Positions 16,639-25,423 of a DNA stretch of 33,523 nucleotides are shown piece after piece. The stretch comes from DATLMR01 sp035634255. Its GTDB lineage: Bacteria; Acidobacteriota; Blastocatellia; UBA7656. Location: NCBI GenBank assembly GCA_035634255.1, contig DASQDI010000039.1:1-33523 (forward strand), read 5' to 3'. The position numbers were made by a program, and so were the translations under genes. Below the pieces are notes generated by a model that saw only the letters and a list, made by a program, of their open reading frames with translations, did not search any database and was not told the DNA's origin. How positions within the stretch are numbered: position 1 is the stretch's first letter; every line of letters begins with the position of its first letter.

Positions 16639-18858
16639 ATGTATCTACGCCTGGCTATATTCCCCCTACTGCTTCTGACGGCGGCCTTCCAGGCTGCCGA
16701 CGACCCGATCCAGAGGCACTACAGGGCGGCGCAGGAATTACACAAAGCCGGAAAATCCGCCGAGGCCGAAGCCGAGTACAAGGCCGCCCTCGGCGAGGCG
16801 TACCGCAGCCTGGGGAAGATTCTTCTGGCCGGAGGCGAGTACCAGAAGGCCGTCCGTGCGCTCGACCGCGCCTCTTCAAACGCCGGGCCATCCGGGCCCC
16901 TCCTGATCGACCAGGCCACAGCGTATTTCTACGTGCAGCAGTACGAGAAGGCGATCGGCCCCTTGAAGACGGCCCTCGCGGGTGACCCCCGCAACCCCGC
17001 CCTGCATCACCTTCTGGGCAAGGTCTATTTCATGCTCCGCCGGTTCGACGAGGCGAGCGGGGAGCTTGAGATCGCCCTGAAATCCCTGCCCGACGATTTC
17101 GACATCTCCTACACCCTCGCCCTCGCCCTGCTCAAGCAGCAGAAGCTCGCGCCCGCGCAGCAGATATTTAAACGACTGCTTAATAAATTGGGCGACAGGC
17201 CCGAAGTTCACAACCTCTTCGGCCGGGCGTACCGGGAGATGAAGTATTTCGACGAGGCGATAGAGGAGTTCAGGAAGGCCATCGCGCTCGACCCGAAGTA
17301 CCCGCGCGCGCACTACAACCTCGGCTTCTCGTACCTGCTGAAGGATAACACCCTGAAGCTCAAGGAGGCGGCGGAGGAGTTCAGGATCGAGCTCGCGGCG
17401 CACCCCGAAGAGTTCCTCGCCCTCTACAACCTGGGGCTGGTCTACGTGGTCGAGAGGAAGTACGACGATGGCGCGAGGCTGTTGGAGAAGGCGGCGCGGC
17501 TCAGGCCGCAGAACCCGGACGTTCGACTCTTCCTCGGCAACGCTTACCACGGCCTCGGCCAGTTCGAGAAGGCCATAGAGTCCCTCAGGAAGGCGATGGA
17601 GCTGAACCCGCAACTGGACAGGACCAGCTCTCACGCGGCGGAGGCCCACTTTCTTCTGGGGCAATCCCTCATGAGGGTGGGCCGCGCGGAGGAGGCGGAG
17701 AAGGAGCTTGAGCGTGCCCGGGAGTTGAAGGCCAAAGCTCTGGCGACCGACCGCGAGCGCATAGACGCCTACCTGAACACGGAGGAGTACAGGGGCGCGC
17801 AGCCCGAGCCGGGGGACGAGGAGAGGCTCTCCTCCGTGATGAATGCCCCCGACGCGAAGGTCAGGGAGAAGCTGAGGGGGTCGGCGGACTTCTACACCGG
17901 GATCGTCGCGAAGATACACAACCAGACGGGCCTGCTGTACGCCGACCGCCAGGATTTCCGCGCGGCCGTCGAGCAGTTCCGCCACGCCATCGAGTGGGAC
18001 CCGAAGCTTCCGGGAGTCAATTACAACCTCGGCCTCGCCTCTTACAAGGCGGAGATGTTCAAAGAGGCCATCGCCCCGCTCGAACAGGAGGTCAGGAACG
18101 ACCCCTCGAACGTTTCGGCCAAACACCTGCTCGGGCTCTGCTACTTCACGGCGGAGGATTACGCGAAGGCCTCGGCCGTGCTCGGAGAGGTGCTGACCGC
18201 CAGGCCCAACGACGTCGCGCTCTACTACACGCTCAGCCTGTCCCTGATAAAGCAGGGGAAGGTGGCGGAGGCGACCGACGTGATCAAGCGCATGGTCGTG
18301 ATGAGCGGGGACAGCGCGCAGCTTCACGTCCTGCTCGGGCAGGCGCACCACGCGCGGAACGAGGACCTGAAGGCTCTGGAAGAGTTGAAGAAGGCTTCGG
18401 AGATGGACGGCCGCCTGCCGATGGCTCATTACTACGCCGGGCTGATCCACATCAAGCTCAACCAGTTCGCCGAGGCCGCGCGCGAGTTCGAAGCCGAGCT
18501 CGCCATAAACCCCGGCGACAATCAGGCGAGGTACCACCTCGGGTTCGTGCTGCTCTCTTCCGGGCGGGCCGAGCGCGGGGTCGAAGTCATGCGGGAGGTC
18601 GTGCGGCTCAAGCCCGATTTCGCGAACGCGAGGTTCGAGCTCGGGAAGGCGCTGCTCGCGCAGGGAGAGGTGAAGGGCGCCATCGAGAGCCTCGAAGCGG
18701 CCGTGGCGCTTGAGCCCGATAAGTCACACATCTACTACCAGCTCGGCCGCGCGTACACGGCCGCCGGGCGCGAGGCCGACGCGCAGAAGTGTTTCGAAAT
18801 GTTCAAACAGCTTAAGGACAAAGAGCGTAACCGCGGCAACCCATCCAACGCTCAGTGA
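16639..18858 (+). CDS. Secreted TPR protein (second copy, longer)
   Basis: A 739-residue TPR protein. The signal peptide MYLRLAIFPLLLLTAAFQAA (1-20) is followed by about 15 or more tetratricopeptide units in two blocks (about 27-400 and 430-730). The joint region around 380-430 contains an Asp/Glu/Pro-rich stretch (EYRGAQPEPGDEERL) that breaks the repeats. Typical units are AHYNLGFSYLLKD, NLGLVYVVERKYDDGARLLEKA and YYQLGRAYTAAGREADAQKCF. It is longer than the first TPR gene in the cluster but occupies the same place before a CRTAC1 gene, so it reads as a duplicated pair that has diverged. The likely place is the periplasm, with protein-binding as role. Confidence 0.82.
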   Translation: MYLRLAIFPLLLLTAAFQAADDPIQRHYRAAQELHKAGKSAEAEAEYKAALGEAYRSLGKILLAGGEYQKAVRALDRASSNAGPSGPLLIDQATAYFYVQQYEKAIGPLKTALAGDPRNPALHHLLGKVYFMLRRFDEASGELEIALKSLPDDFDISYTLALALLKQQKLAPAQQIFKRLLNKLGDRPEVHNLFGRAYREMKYFDEAIEEFRKAIALDPKYPRAHYNLGFSYLLKDNTLKLKEAAEEFRIELAAHPEEFLALYNLGLVYVVERKYDDGARLLEKAARLRPQNPDVRLFLGNAYHGLGQFEKAIESLRKAMELNPQLDRTSSHAAEAHFLLGQSLMRVGRAEEAEKELERARELKAKALATDRERIDAYLNTEEYRGAQPEPGDEERLSSVMNAPDAKVREKLRGSADFYTGIVAKIHNQTGLLYADRQDFRAAVEQFRHAIEWDPKLPGVNYNLGLASYKAEMFKEAIAPLEQEVRNDPSNVSAKHLLGLCYFTAEDYAKASAVLGEVLTARPNDVALYYTLSLSLIKQGKVAEATDVIKRMVVMSGDSAQLHVLLGQAHHARNEDLKALEELKKASEMDGRLPMAHYYAGLIHIKLNQFAEAAREFEAELAINPGDNQARYHLGFVLLSSGRAERGVEVMREVVRLKPDFANARFELGKALLAQGEVKGAIESLEAAVALEPDKSHIYYQLGRAYTAAGREADAQKCFEMFKQLKDKERNRGNPSNAQ

Positions 18859-18869
18859 GGTAGTCAGCT

Positions 18870-20585
18870 TTGCTTTCGATAAGATACTTATTAACGGCAT
18901 CCTTAATCCTGCAACTCGCGCTCGCGGCCCTGCCCGCAGCCCGCGCCTCGAACGGCGGGGTGCGCTTCAGCGACGTCACTAACCAGGCGGGCATAAAATT
19001 CAAACACACGTCGTCGCCGGAGAAGAGGTACATAGTCGAGTCGATGAGCGGGGGCGTCGCCCTGCTCGATTACGACAACGACGGCCATCTGGACATCTAC
19101 TTCGTGAACGCCCTGACGATGGACATCCTGAAGTCCCCTACGACTCCGAGGCCGCAGAGCGAGCTCTACCGCAACAACGGCAATGGGACGTTCGCGAACG
19201 TGACGGCGAAGGCGGGCGTGGGCGACACGGGCTGGGGCATGGGGGTCTGCGTCGGGGATTATAACAACGACGGCTGGGACGATATTTACGTCACCTGCCT
19301 CGGCCCGGACCACCTCTTTAAAAATAATGGAGATGGCACGTTCGCCAACGTCACCAAGGCCGCGGGCCTGGGCGACCCTCGCTGGTCCACGGGGGCCGCG
19401 TTCCTAGACTATGACAACGACGGCCACCTCGACCTCTTCGTCTCCAACTACGTCGATTTCGACGTGAACAACCTTCCCTCGAACGAGAGGCCGTGCCTGT
19501 ACAGGGGCATAGAAGTCCAGTGCGGGCCGCGCGGCCTGCGCGGTGCGGGCGATTCGCTCTACCGCAACAACGGCGACGGGACGTTCAGCGACGTGACGGC
19601 GAAGGCCGGCGTGGGCGACCCGAACGGGTATTACGGGATGGGGGTGGTGGCCAGCGATTTCGACGGCGACGGGTGGGTCGACATATTCGTCGCCAACGAC
19701 GCGACGCCGAACTTCCTCTACAGGAATAAGGGCGACGGCACGTTCAAAGACATCGGCTTCATATCGGGCGCGGCCGTGAACGCGAACGGGGGCGAGCAGG
19801 CGTGCATGGGGGTCACCGTCGGCGATTACGATCACGACGGGAAGTTCGACATCTTCGCCACCAACTTCGCTCAGGAGTACAACGTGCTGTACCGCGGGCA
19901 GGGCCCGAACATGTTCAGCGACGTTGCGAATGCGTCGGGCTTTATGAACCAGTCATACGTGAGCTGGGGGACCAAGTTCTTCGACTACGACAACGACGGT
20001 TGGATCGACCTGTTCGTGGCGAACGGCCACGTCTACCCGCAGGTCGACAAGGCCAACCTGGACGCGGGCTACCGCCAGCCCAAGACGCTTCACAGGAACA
20101 ACCGCGACGGTACGTTCACGGAGGTGTCGGCCCGGTCGGGCGAGGCGCTCCTGGAGAAGCGCGTGAGCCGCGGGGTCGCCTTCGGGGACATCGATAACGA
20201 TGGGGATGTCGATCTGGTGGTCAACGACCTCGACGGGTCGCCCCAGCTCCTCCGCAACGACGGGGGGAATGCGAACAATTTCATCCTCATCAAAACCGTC
20301 GGGGCCCGCGGCAACCGGGGCGGCGTGGGCGCGCGCGTGAAGGTCGTGAGCCAGGGCTTGACCCAGATGGACGAAGTGCGCAGCGGCGCGAGCTACATCT
20401 CGCACAACGACCTGAGGCTGCACTTCGGCCTTGAGAAACGCACGAAGATTGACCTCATAGAGATAAGGTGGCCGGGCGGCGCGGTCGATAAGATCGAAGG
20501 GGCCGGCGTCAACAGGCTTCTGGTCGTCAAGGAAGGCAAAGGCGTTGTCGAACAGAAGGAGTTGGGCCGCCCGGCGGCGAAATGA
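18870..20585 (+). CDS. CRTAC1-family FG-GAP/ASPIC-UnbV protein (second copy)
   Basis: Exported 571-residue protein, paralogous in layout to the one at 14161. The start is a TTG at 18870: GAGGT lies 8 bases upstream, and the signal peptide (MLSIRYLLTASLILQLALAAL, about 1-26) begins there. FG-GAP loops with the DxDxDG calcium pattern recur at least seven times, for example DYDNDGHLDIYF, DYNNDGWDDIYV, DFDGDGWVDIFV, DYDHDGKFDIFA and DIDNDGDVDLVV. An ASPIC/UnbV domain closes the protein (about 465-560, IEIRWPGGAVDKIEG). The gene starts 11 bases after the TPR stop, so the two are translationally close. The deaminase-like gene follows after 16 bases, tying this cluster to the amino-sugar genes. Confidence 0.85.
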   Translation: MLSIRYLLTASLILQLALAALPAARASNGGVRFSDVTNQAGIKFKHTSSPEKRYIVESMSGGVALLDYDNDGHLDIYFVNALTMDILKSPTTPRPQSELYRNNGNGTFANVTAKAGVGDTGWGMGVCVGDYNNDGWDDIYVTCLGPDHLFKNNGDGTFANVTKAAGLGDPRWSTGAAFLDYDNDGHLDLFVSNYVDFDVNNLPSNERPCLYRGIEVQCGPRGLRGAGDSLYRNNGDGTFSDVTAKAGVGDPNGYYGMGVVASDFDGDGWVDIFVANDATPNFLYRNKGDGTFKDIGFISGAAVNANGGEQACMGVTVGDYDHDGKFDIFATNFAQEYNVLYRGQGPNMFSDVANASGFMNQSYVSWGTKFFDYDNDGWIDLFVANGHVYPQVDKANLDAGYRQPKTLHRNNRDGTFTEVSARSGEALLEKRVSRGVAFGDIDNDGDVDLVVNDLDGSPQLLRNDGGNANNFILIKTVGARGNRGGVGARVKVVSQGLTQMDEVRSGASYISHNDLRLHFGLEKRTKIDLIEIRWPGGAVDKIEGAGVNRLLVVKEGKGVVEQKELGRPAAK

Positions 20586-20601
20586 CGAGGCCCTCGATCT
20601 T

Positions 20602-21636
20602 ATGTCCTTGATGCTCGCGGAAATCAAACAGCAGCCCCTCGCGCTCGAGCGCATCATCAGGCGCGAGGGCAGGAGAATAGCCGGCTTCGCCGAATCGCTT
20701 AAGAAGCGCCGCACCCGTTTGATCGTCCTGGTCGCGCGCGGGAGCTCCGACAACGCCGCCCTCTTCGGGCGCTACCTGCTGGAGATCAGCGCGGGCATCC
20801 CGGTCTCCCTGGCCGCGCCCGCCGTCCACACGCTCTACCGCTCGCGCCTGGACCTGCGGGACGCCCTGGTGATCGGGATCTCGCAGTCGGGCGAAGGCTC
20901 GGACATCAACATAGTGCTCGAAAGCGCGAAGCGGAGCGGGGCGACCACGCTCGCGATCACCAACGAGGCGGGCTCGGCGATGACGCGGGCGGCCGATGAG
21001 ACTTTTCTGATTCACGCCGGGCGCGAGCGCAGCGTCGCGGCGACCAAGACCTACACGGGCCAGCTTATGATCTTTCACCTCCTCGCTTCCGCCATGAGCG
21101 GGGCCAAGAAGTTCTCCGAGGTCGAGCGGCTGCCCGAGCTGGCCGCGCGCTCGCTCGACCTGCGCCCGCGCGTCGAAGAGATGGTCGAGCGGTACGCCTT
21201 CATGGATCACTGCGTCGTGGTCGGGCGGGGCCTGAATTATGCCAACGCCTACGAGTTCGCCATCAAGCTGATGGAGACCTGCTACGTGGTGGCCGAGCGG
21301 TTCTCGTCTGCCGATTTCCTGCACGGGCCGATAGCGATGGTCGAGCGGAGCTTCCCCGCTTTCCTCTTCGCCCCGCCCGGAAAGACCTTGGCGGGCATGA
21401 AGGAGCTGCTCGGCAGACTGACGAAGCTGGGCGCCGAGACGGTCGTCATATCGAGCGAGGACGCGGTCCTCGGGCCCGCGACCCGCGCCCTGAAGATTCC
21501 CGAGCGCATGAACGAGATGCTTTCTCCGATCCCTTACATCATCCCGGCGCAACTGTTCGCGGCGCTGCTGGCAAAAGCCAAGGGGCTGAGCCCGGACCGC
21601 CCGCGCTCTCTTGCGAAGGTGACGAAGACGGTTTGA
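20602..21636 (+). CDS. nagB-II: SIS-domain glucosamine-6-phosphate deaminase-like protein
   Basis: Cytosolic protein of 344 residues with two SIS (sugar isomerase) domains and no glutaminase domain. Such proteins act as NagB-II deaminases, converting glucosamine-6-phosphate to fructose-6-phosphate and ammonia, or as related amino-sugar isomerases (AgaS). Visible motifs are VARGSSDNAALFGRY (phosphosugar site of the first SIS), GISQSGEGSD, and the conserved ERSVAATKTYTGQL. The second SIS domain has VVGRGLNYANAYEFAIKLMET and FLHGPIAMV. The ATG at 20602 begins at the usual family start; an in-frame ATG at 20611 is possible, and the frame is open to 20545 inside the upstream gene. It lies 16 bases after the CRTAC1 gene and 29 before the GH20 gene, which supports the amino-sugar role. 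Confidence 0.8.
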   Translation: MSLMLAEIKQQPLALERIIRREGRRIAGFAESLKKRRTRLIVLVARGSSDNAALFGRYLLEISAGIPVSLAAPAVHTLYRSRLDLRDALVIGISQSGEGSDINIVLESAKRSGATTLAITNEAGSAMTRAADETFLIHAGRERSVAATKTYTGQLMIFHLLASAMSGAKKFSEVERLPELAARSLDLRPRVEEMVERYAFMDHCVVVGRGLNYANAYEFAIKLMETCYVVAERFSSADFLHGPIAMVERSFPAFLFAPPGKTLAGMKELLGRLTKLGAETVVISSEDAVLGPATRALKIPERMNEMLSPIPYIIPAQLFAALLAKAKGLSPDRPRSLAKVTKTV

Positions 21637-21665
21637 GTTAAACCAGATTCAGAATAGAGGAACCA

Positions 21666-23804
21666 ATGAAAAACAGAAGGCTCACCATTGCTCTTCTCCT
21701 GCTGTGCGCGCTAGCGACTTCGGCGCGGCGCGGCGAGTCGGCCCAGTCGGAAGTCTACAAGCACCGCTTGATGCCCGTGCCAGCGTCCGTCCAGTTCCGG
21801 CCGGGCCGCCTCAGGATAGACCGCGCTTTCACGGTCGGGGTGGAAGGCCACAGGGACGCGATTCTGGATGGGGCCATCCACCGCGCGTCGCGTCGCCTGG
21901 AAGGGCGCACGGCGTTGGAATTCTCTCGCGCCCCGGTGAGCGACGCCCGGACTGCCACCCTCCTCATCGAGTGCAGAGGGCCGGCCAAGGCGGTGCCTTC
22001 GGTCGATGAAGACGAGTCCTATTCGCTCGAAGTCTCCGACAGGCAGGCCGTGTTGAGGGCGGCCACGGTCGTCGGCGCGATGCGCGGGCTTGAGACTTTC
22101 CTGCAACTGCTGGAAGGCGACCGGCAGGGTCATTTCATCCCGTCGGTCAGCATAAATGATAAGCCGCGCTTCCCGTGGCGCGGCCTCATGATAGATTCGG
22201 CCCGACACTTTCAGCCCGTCGAAGTGCTCAAGCGCAACCTCGACGGGATGGCCGCGGTCAAGCTCAACGTCTTCCACTGGCACCTCACCGAAGACCAGGG
22301 GTTCCGCGTCGAGTCGAAGCGTTACCCCCGCCTCCACCAGATGGGTTCGGACGGCCTCTTCTACACACAGGACCAGGTCCGCGAAGTCATAGCGTACGCG
22401 CGGGACCGGGGCATCCGCGTCATGCCGGAGTTCGACCTGCCGGGCCACGCGACCAGCTGGCTGGTCGGGCACCCCGAGCTCGGCAGCGCTCCGGGGCCAT
22501 ACACCATCGAGCGCAAGAACGGCATCTTCGAGCCCGCGCTCGACCCCACGCGCGAGGAGGTCTATAAATTCCTCGAAGTGTTCTTCACGGAGATGGCCCA
22601 GCTGTTCCCCGACGCCTACATGCACATCGGGGGGGACGAGAACGAAGGCCATCAGTGGAGCCGGAACGCGCAGATTCAGGAGTTCATGAAGGCGAAAGGC
22701 ATCAAGGACAATCACGCCCTTCAGGCCTACTTCAACCAGCGGATGTCGAAGATTTTCCAGAAGGTCGGCAAGAAGATGATCGGCTGGGACGAGATACTCC
22801 ACCCCGACCTCCCGCAGGGCACCGCCATCCAGTCGTGGCGTGGGCCGCAGGCTCTCGTCGAGGCCGCGCGCAAGGGGTACGACGGCCTCCTCTCCAATGG
22901 CTATTACATCGACCTGATCTTCCCGACCTGGCAGCACTACAGGGTCGACCCGGTCGCGGCCGACGCCAACCTCTCGGAGCAGGAGCTGAAGCACATCCTC
23001 GGGGGCGAGGCCACAATGTGGAGCGAGTGGGTCAGCCCGGAGACCATAGACTCGCGCATCTGGCCGCGCACGGCGGCAATCGCGGAGCGGTTCTGGTCCC
23101 CGCGCGAAGTCACCGACGTGGAAGACATGTACAGGAGGCTCGACGCGATAAGCCTCCAGCTCGAAGAGCTGGGGCTGACGCATGAGAAGAATGCCGACAT
23201 GATGCTCAGGCGTCTGGCGGGCACGAAGGAGATCGGCCCGCTCAAGACCCTCGCCGAATTGGTCGAGCCGGTCAAGGAGTACCGCCGCAATCAGGCGCGG
23301 ACGGCCACGATGCTCACGCCCCTCACGCGGTTGATAGACGCGGCGCGCCCGGACAGCCAGGCGGGCCGGAGGTTCGCGGCGCTCGTTGACGGCCTGCTTT
23401 CCGACGCCCCCCTCATGCGCCGGAACAATGGCCGCATCAGGGCGACCCTCATGGAGTGGCGCGATGTCCGCCCCGAGCTCGACGTGATGATCGATAAGGC
23501 CCCCGCCCTGCGCGAAGCCGAGCAACTCCCCCGCGACCTCTCGGACCTGAGCGCCGCCGGCCTCGAAGCCTTGTCATACCTGTCCGCCGGGGTGTCGCCG
23601 CCCGACGGCTGGCGCGAGGCCAAAATGGCTGTGCTGGAACAGGCCGCGAAACCGAAAGCGGAGGTCGAGTTCACGGTCATCGCCCCCTTGAGAAAGCTGG
23701 TCATTCTCGCGGCGGAGATGCAGAACATGAAGGCCCTCCCGCACGCGCAGTGGAAGGACCATGTGCTCTCTTTGTCGGAGCCGAAGGAAGCGAAGGGTAA
23801 GTAG
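21666..23804 (+). CDS. Exported GH20 beta-N-acetylhexosaminidase
   Basis: Secreted or periplasmic glycoside hydrolase family 20 enzyme, 712 residues, cutting terminal beta-linked GlcNAc (or GalNAc) from glycans or chitooligosaccharides. Signal peptide at 1-26 (MKNRRLTIALLLLCALATSA). An alpha/beta GH20b domain (about 35-165) precedes the TIM-barrel catalytic domain (about 168-490). The barrel shows RGLMIDSARHF, NVFHWHLTEDQG (204-212), MPEFDLPGH (253-261), the catalytic pair Asp324-Glu325 in HIGGDENEG, GWDEILHP (373-380), QSWRG and LGGEATMWSEWV (445-456). The last 220 residues are helical and unlike the usual core, a C-terminal extension with no assigned role. The start ATG at 21666 has GAGGAA upstream. 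It is last in the plus-strand run and supplies substrate for the rest of the regulon. Confidence 0.9.
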   Translation: MKNRRLTIALLLLCALATSARRGESAQSEVYKHRLMPVPASVQFRPGRLRIDRAFTVGVEGHRDAILDGAIHRASRRLEGRTALEFSRAPVSDARTATLLIECRGPAKAVPSVDEDESYSLEVSDRQAVLRAATVVGAMRGLETFLQLLEGDRQGHFIPSVSINDKPRFPWRGLMIDSARHFQPVEVLKRNLDGMAAVKLNVFHWHLTEDQGFRVESKRYPRLHQMGSDGLFYTQDQVREVIAYARDRGIRVMPEFDLPGHATSWLVGHPELGSAPGPYTIERKNGIFEPALDPTREEVYKFLEVFFTEMAQLFPDAYMHIGGDENEGHQWSRNAQIQEFMKAKGIKDNHALQAYFNQRMSKIFQKVGKKMIGWDEILHPDLPQGTAIQSWRGPQALVEAARKGYDGLLSNGYYIDLIFPTWQHYRVDPVAADANLSEQELKHILGGEATMWSEWVSPETIDSRIWPRTAAIAERFWSPREVTDVEDMYRRLDAISLQLEELGLTHEKNADMMLRRLAGTKEIGPLKTLAELVEPVKEYRRNQARTATMLTPLTRLIDAARPDSQAGRRFAALVDGLLSDAPLMRRNNGRIRATLMEWRDVRPELDVMIDKAPALREAEQLPRDLSDLSAAGLEALSYLSAGVSPPDGWREAKMAVLEQAAKPKAEVEFTVIAPLRKLVILAAEMQNMKALPHAQWKDHVLSLSEPKEAKGK

Positions 23805-23834
23805 GGCGGGGCGGGCTAACTTCCGACGTCACTT

Positions 23835-23872
23835 TGTGGGGCGGCCGCGACCGGGCCGCCCCACAGCTTTTA
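23835..23872. terminator. Probable bidirectional terminator
   Basis: TGTGGGGCGGCC (23835-23846) and GGCCGCCCCACA (23854-23865) form a perfect 12-bp G+C-rich stem with a 7-base loop. TTTT at 23868-23871 follows on the plus strand, and the minus strand has only a short T-run. It lies between the convergent GH20 and repeat-protein genes, 31 bases after the GH20 stop. Confidence 0.65.
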
Positions 23873-23877
23873 GACAA

Positions 23878-25050
23878 TCATCTGTGCGTGACGCTGAGCA
23901 CGCGCCCGCGCTCGTACTCGGAGCCGATTGTCTTAGCCGCGTCGGTCAGCGCCGCGCGGATGCTTTCGTCGCCCGCATGAGCCCTGGCGACCTGGATGAG
24001 CACCCTCGCCTTCTCGTAGTCAGAGCTGATCCCGACGGCGGACTTCACCACGAGCAGGATGGCGTCCCGGTCGAGGTCGTTTCGCTTTACCAGCTCCGAC
24101 AGCACGCGCGCCTTCTCGTAGTTCGACCCGATGGTGCCCGCGGTTTCGAGGTAGACGCGGCGCACGGCGGGGTTTCTCATCTTCCCGCCCGCGACGTTTA
24201 TGAGCAGCTTCGCCTTCTCGTAGTCGGAAGATATCGACGCGGCGGTCCTGATCGCGTGAGTCAGGATGTCGTCGTTGAGGTCGCTCTTTTTCAGGAGGGC
24301 GGAGAGCACGCGCCCGCGCTCGTAATCCGACCCGATTGTCCCGACCGCATTCAAATAGGCCGTGCGCGTCGAGTCGTCGTTAAGGTACGATTCGGCGAGC
24401 ACCATCAGCACCTGCGCCTTCTCGTAATCGGACGACATCTGGCTGGCCACCTCCCGCAGGGAGCGCCGCACGCTCGCGGGATCGAGCGCGGTCGATTTCA
24501 ACAGCTCTCGGAAGTAGACGCCTTTGACGTGGTCGGATTTGAGCAGGGAGATCTCTTCGAGCACTCCGCCCGCGCCGCTCTTAGCTAGTATCTTCTGCAC
24601 GCGGTTCTTCGCGTCGAAGCCAGCCTGCCGGACCGCGTCATTCAACACGCTGGCGAGCCACCGGCTGGCCTCCTGGTCGTAAGGCCGCGCCTCGCCGCTC
24701 ACCCGGTAAGACCGGGTGATCTCCCCGCCCGCGTTCCGCGTGATTTCGAGCCTGCGCTCCGGGCCTTTGCGGTCGTCTATTATTCTGAACCACCCGTCGT
24801 CGGAGAGCGTCAGGATGTCGGTATAATCGTCATTGAATTGGACCTTGCCGCGCATCTTCATCTCGATCCCGACGCCGTTGTCGGTCTGCCGCCAGGTCCA
24901 CTCCTCGTTGTGCCGAGTGACGGAGTGCTCCCTGCCCGTCTTTTGCGACGCGGAGGCGGGGGCCTGTCGCGCGGCCGCGATTGCCGCGCCGAAGAGGGTA
25001 ATCGCCAGAGCGAGCGAAAGAATAGTCTTTTGAATTGATAAAGTTTTCAT
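23878..25050 (-). CDS. Secreted protein with 34-residue SSDYEKARVL repeats
   Basis: A 390-residue exported protein of unknown function. Signal peptide at 1-28 (MKTLSIQKTILSLALAITLF). An N-terminal beta-rich domain (about 40-120) contains HNEEWTWRQTDNGVGIEMKMRG. After a helical section, residues 206-375 hold five exact 34-residue repeats plus a truncated sixth. Each starts with [SG]-S-[DEN]-Y-E-[KR] and the first residue alternates strictly S, G, S, G, S, G. A degenerate unit (LLKSDHVKGVYFREL) precedes them. The repeats look like an alpha-solenoid, and similar repeats occur in extra-membrane parts of some M56-type proteins, but here no peptidase domain is present. Start ATG 25050 has AGGAGAGG upstream. 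The longer frame from 25173 lacks a ribosome binding site. Confidence 0.75.
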   Translation of the reverse strand: MKTLSIQKTILSLALAITLFGAAIAAARQAPASASQKTGREHSVTRHNEEWTWRQTDNGVGIEMKMRGKVQFNDDYTDILTLSDDGWFRIIDDRKGPERRLEITRNAGGEITRSYRVSGEARPYDQEASRWLASVLNDAVRQAGFDAKNRVQKILAKSGAGGVLEEISLLKSDHVKGVYFRELLKSTALDPASVRRSLREVASQMSSDYEKAQVLMVLAESYLNDDSTRTAYLNAVGTIGSDYERGRVLSALLKKSDLNDDILTHAIRTAASISSDYEKAKLLINVAGGKMRNPAVRRVYLETAGTIGSNYEKARVLSELVKRNDLDRDAILLVVKSAVGISSDYEKARVLIQVARAHAGDESIRAALTDAAKTIGSEYERGRVLSVTHR

Positions 25051-25423
25051 GAAGCAACCTCTCCTTGGTCTATTTTGATCCGAGCGCCTTGATCGGGCTC
25101 GCCGGTGATAAATTTCGAATCTAATGGACGGGCAAGTATCAGACCAGAGCCGCCGCCCGGCTAAATTTAACAATGATTCGGCCCGAGCGGGAAGGGCGGG
25201 GGCGCGGGTATCCGCTTATGGGACTCGGCCGTCCCGCATTCGGAACGGCTCGGGGCGTATCTTTAAGGCCGCGCGTCGTTCGCCCGGTGGTGTTTGCCGA
25301 TCCTGTTGGTGTAAGATTACGCCTCGTCGGCGGGGTGAAAGGGCGTTGAACGGCCTTGAAACTTCACCCGGCGAGAGAGCTGCCTAACAGCTCGCTTCAG
25401 CGAAACCGGAGGAGACTACAGAC
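25051..25423. other. Divergent intergenic region without recognised feature
   Basis: This 373-base stretch separates the minus-strand repeat protein from the DinB-family gene. Open frames across it are short and lack protein-like character. It should hold the promoters of both genes; no -35/-10 pair is convincing to me. The right end carries GGAGGAG (25409-25415), the ribosome binding site of the DinB gene. Confidence 0.5.

Noticed and set aside
23878..24435. CRISPR-like periodic repeat
   Set aside because: The 102-base period is coding, in frame, and made of diverged repeats; there are no spacers.
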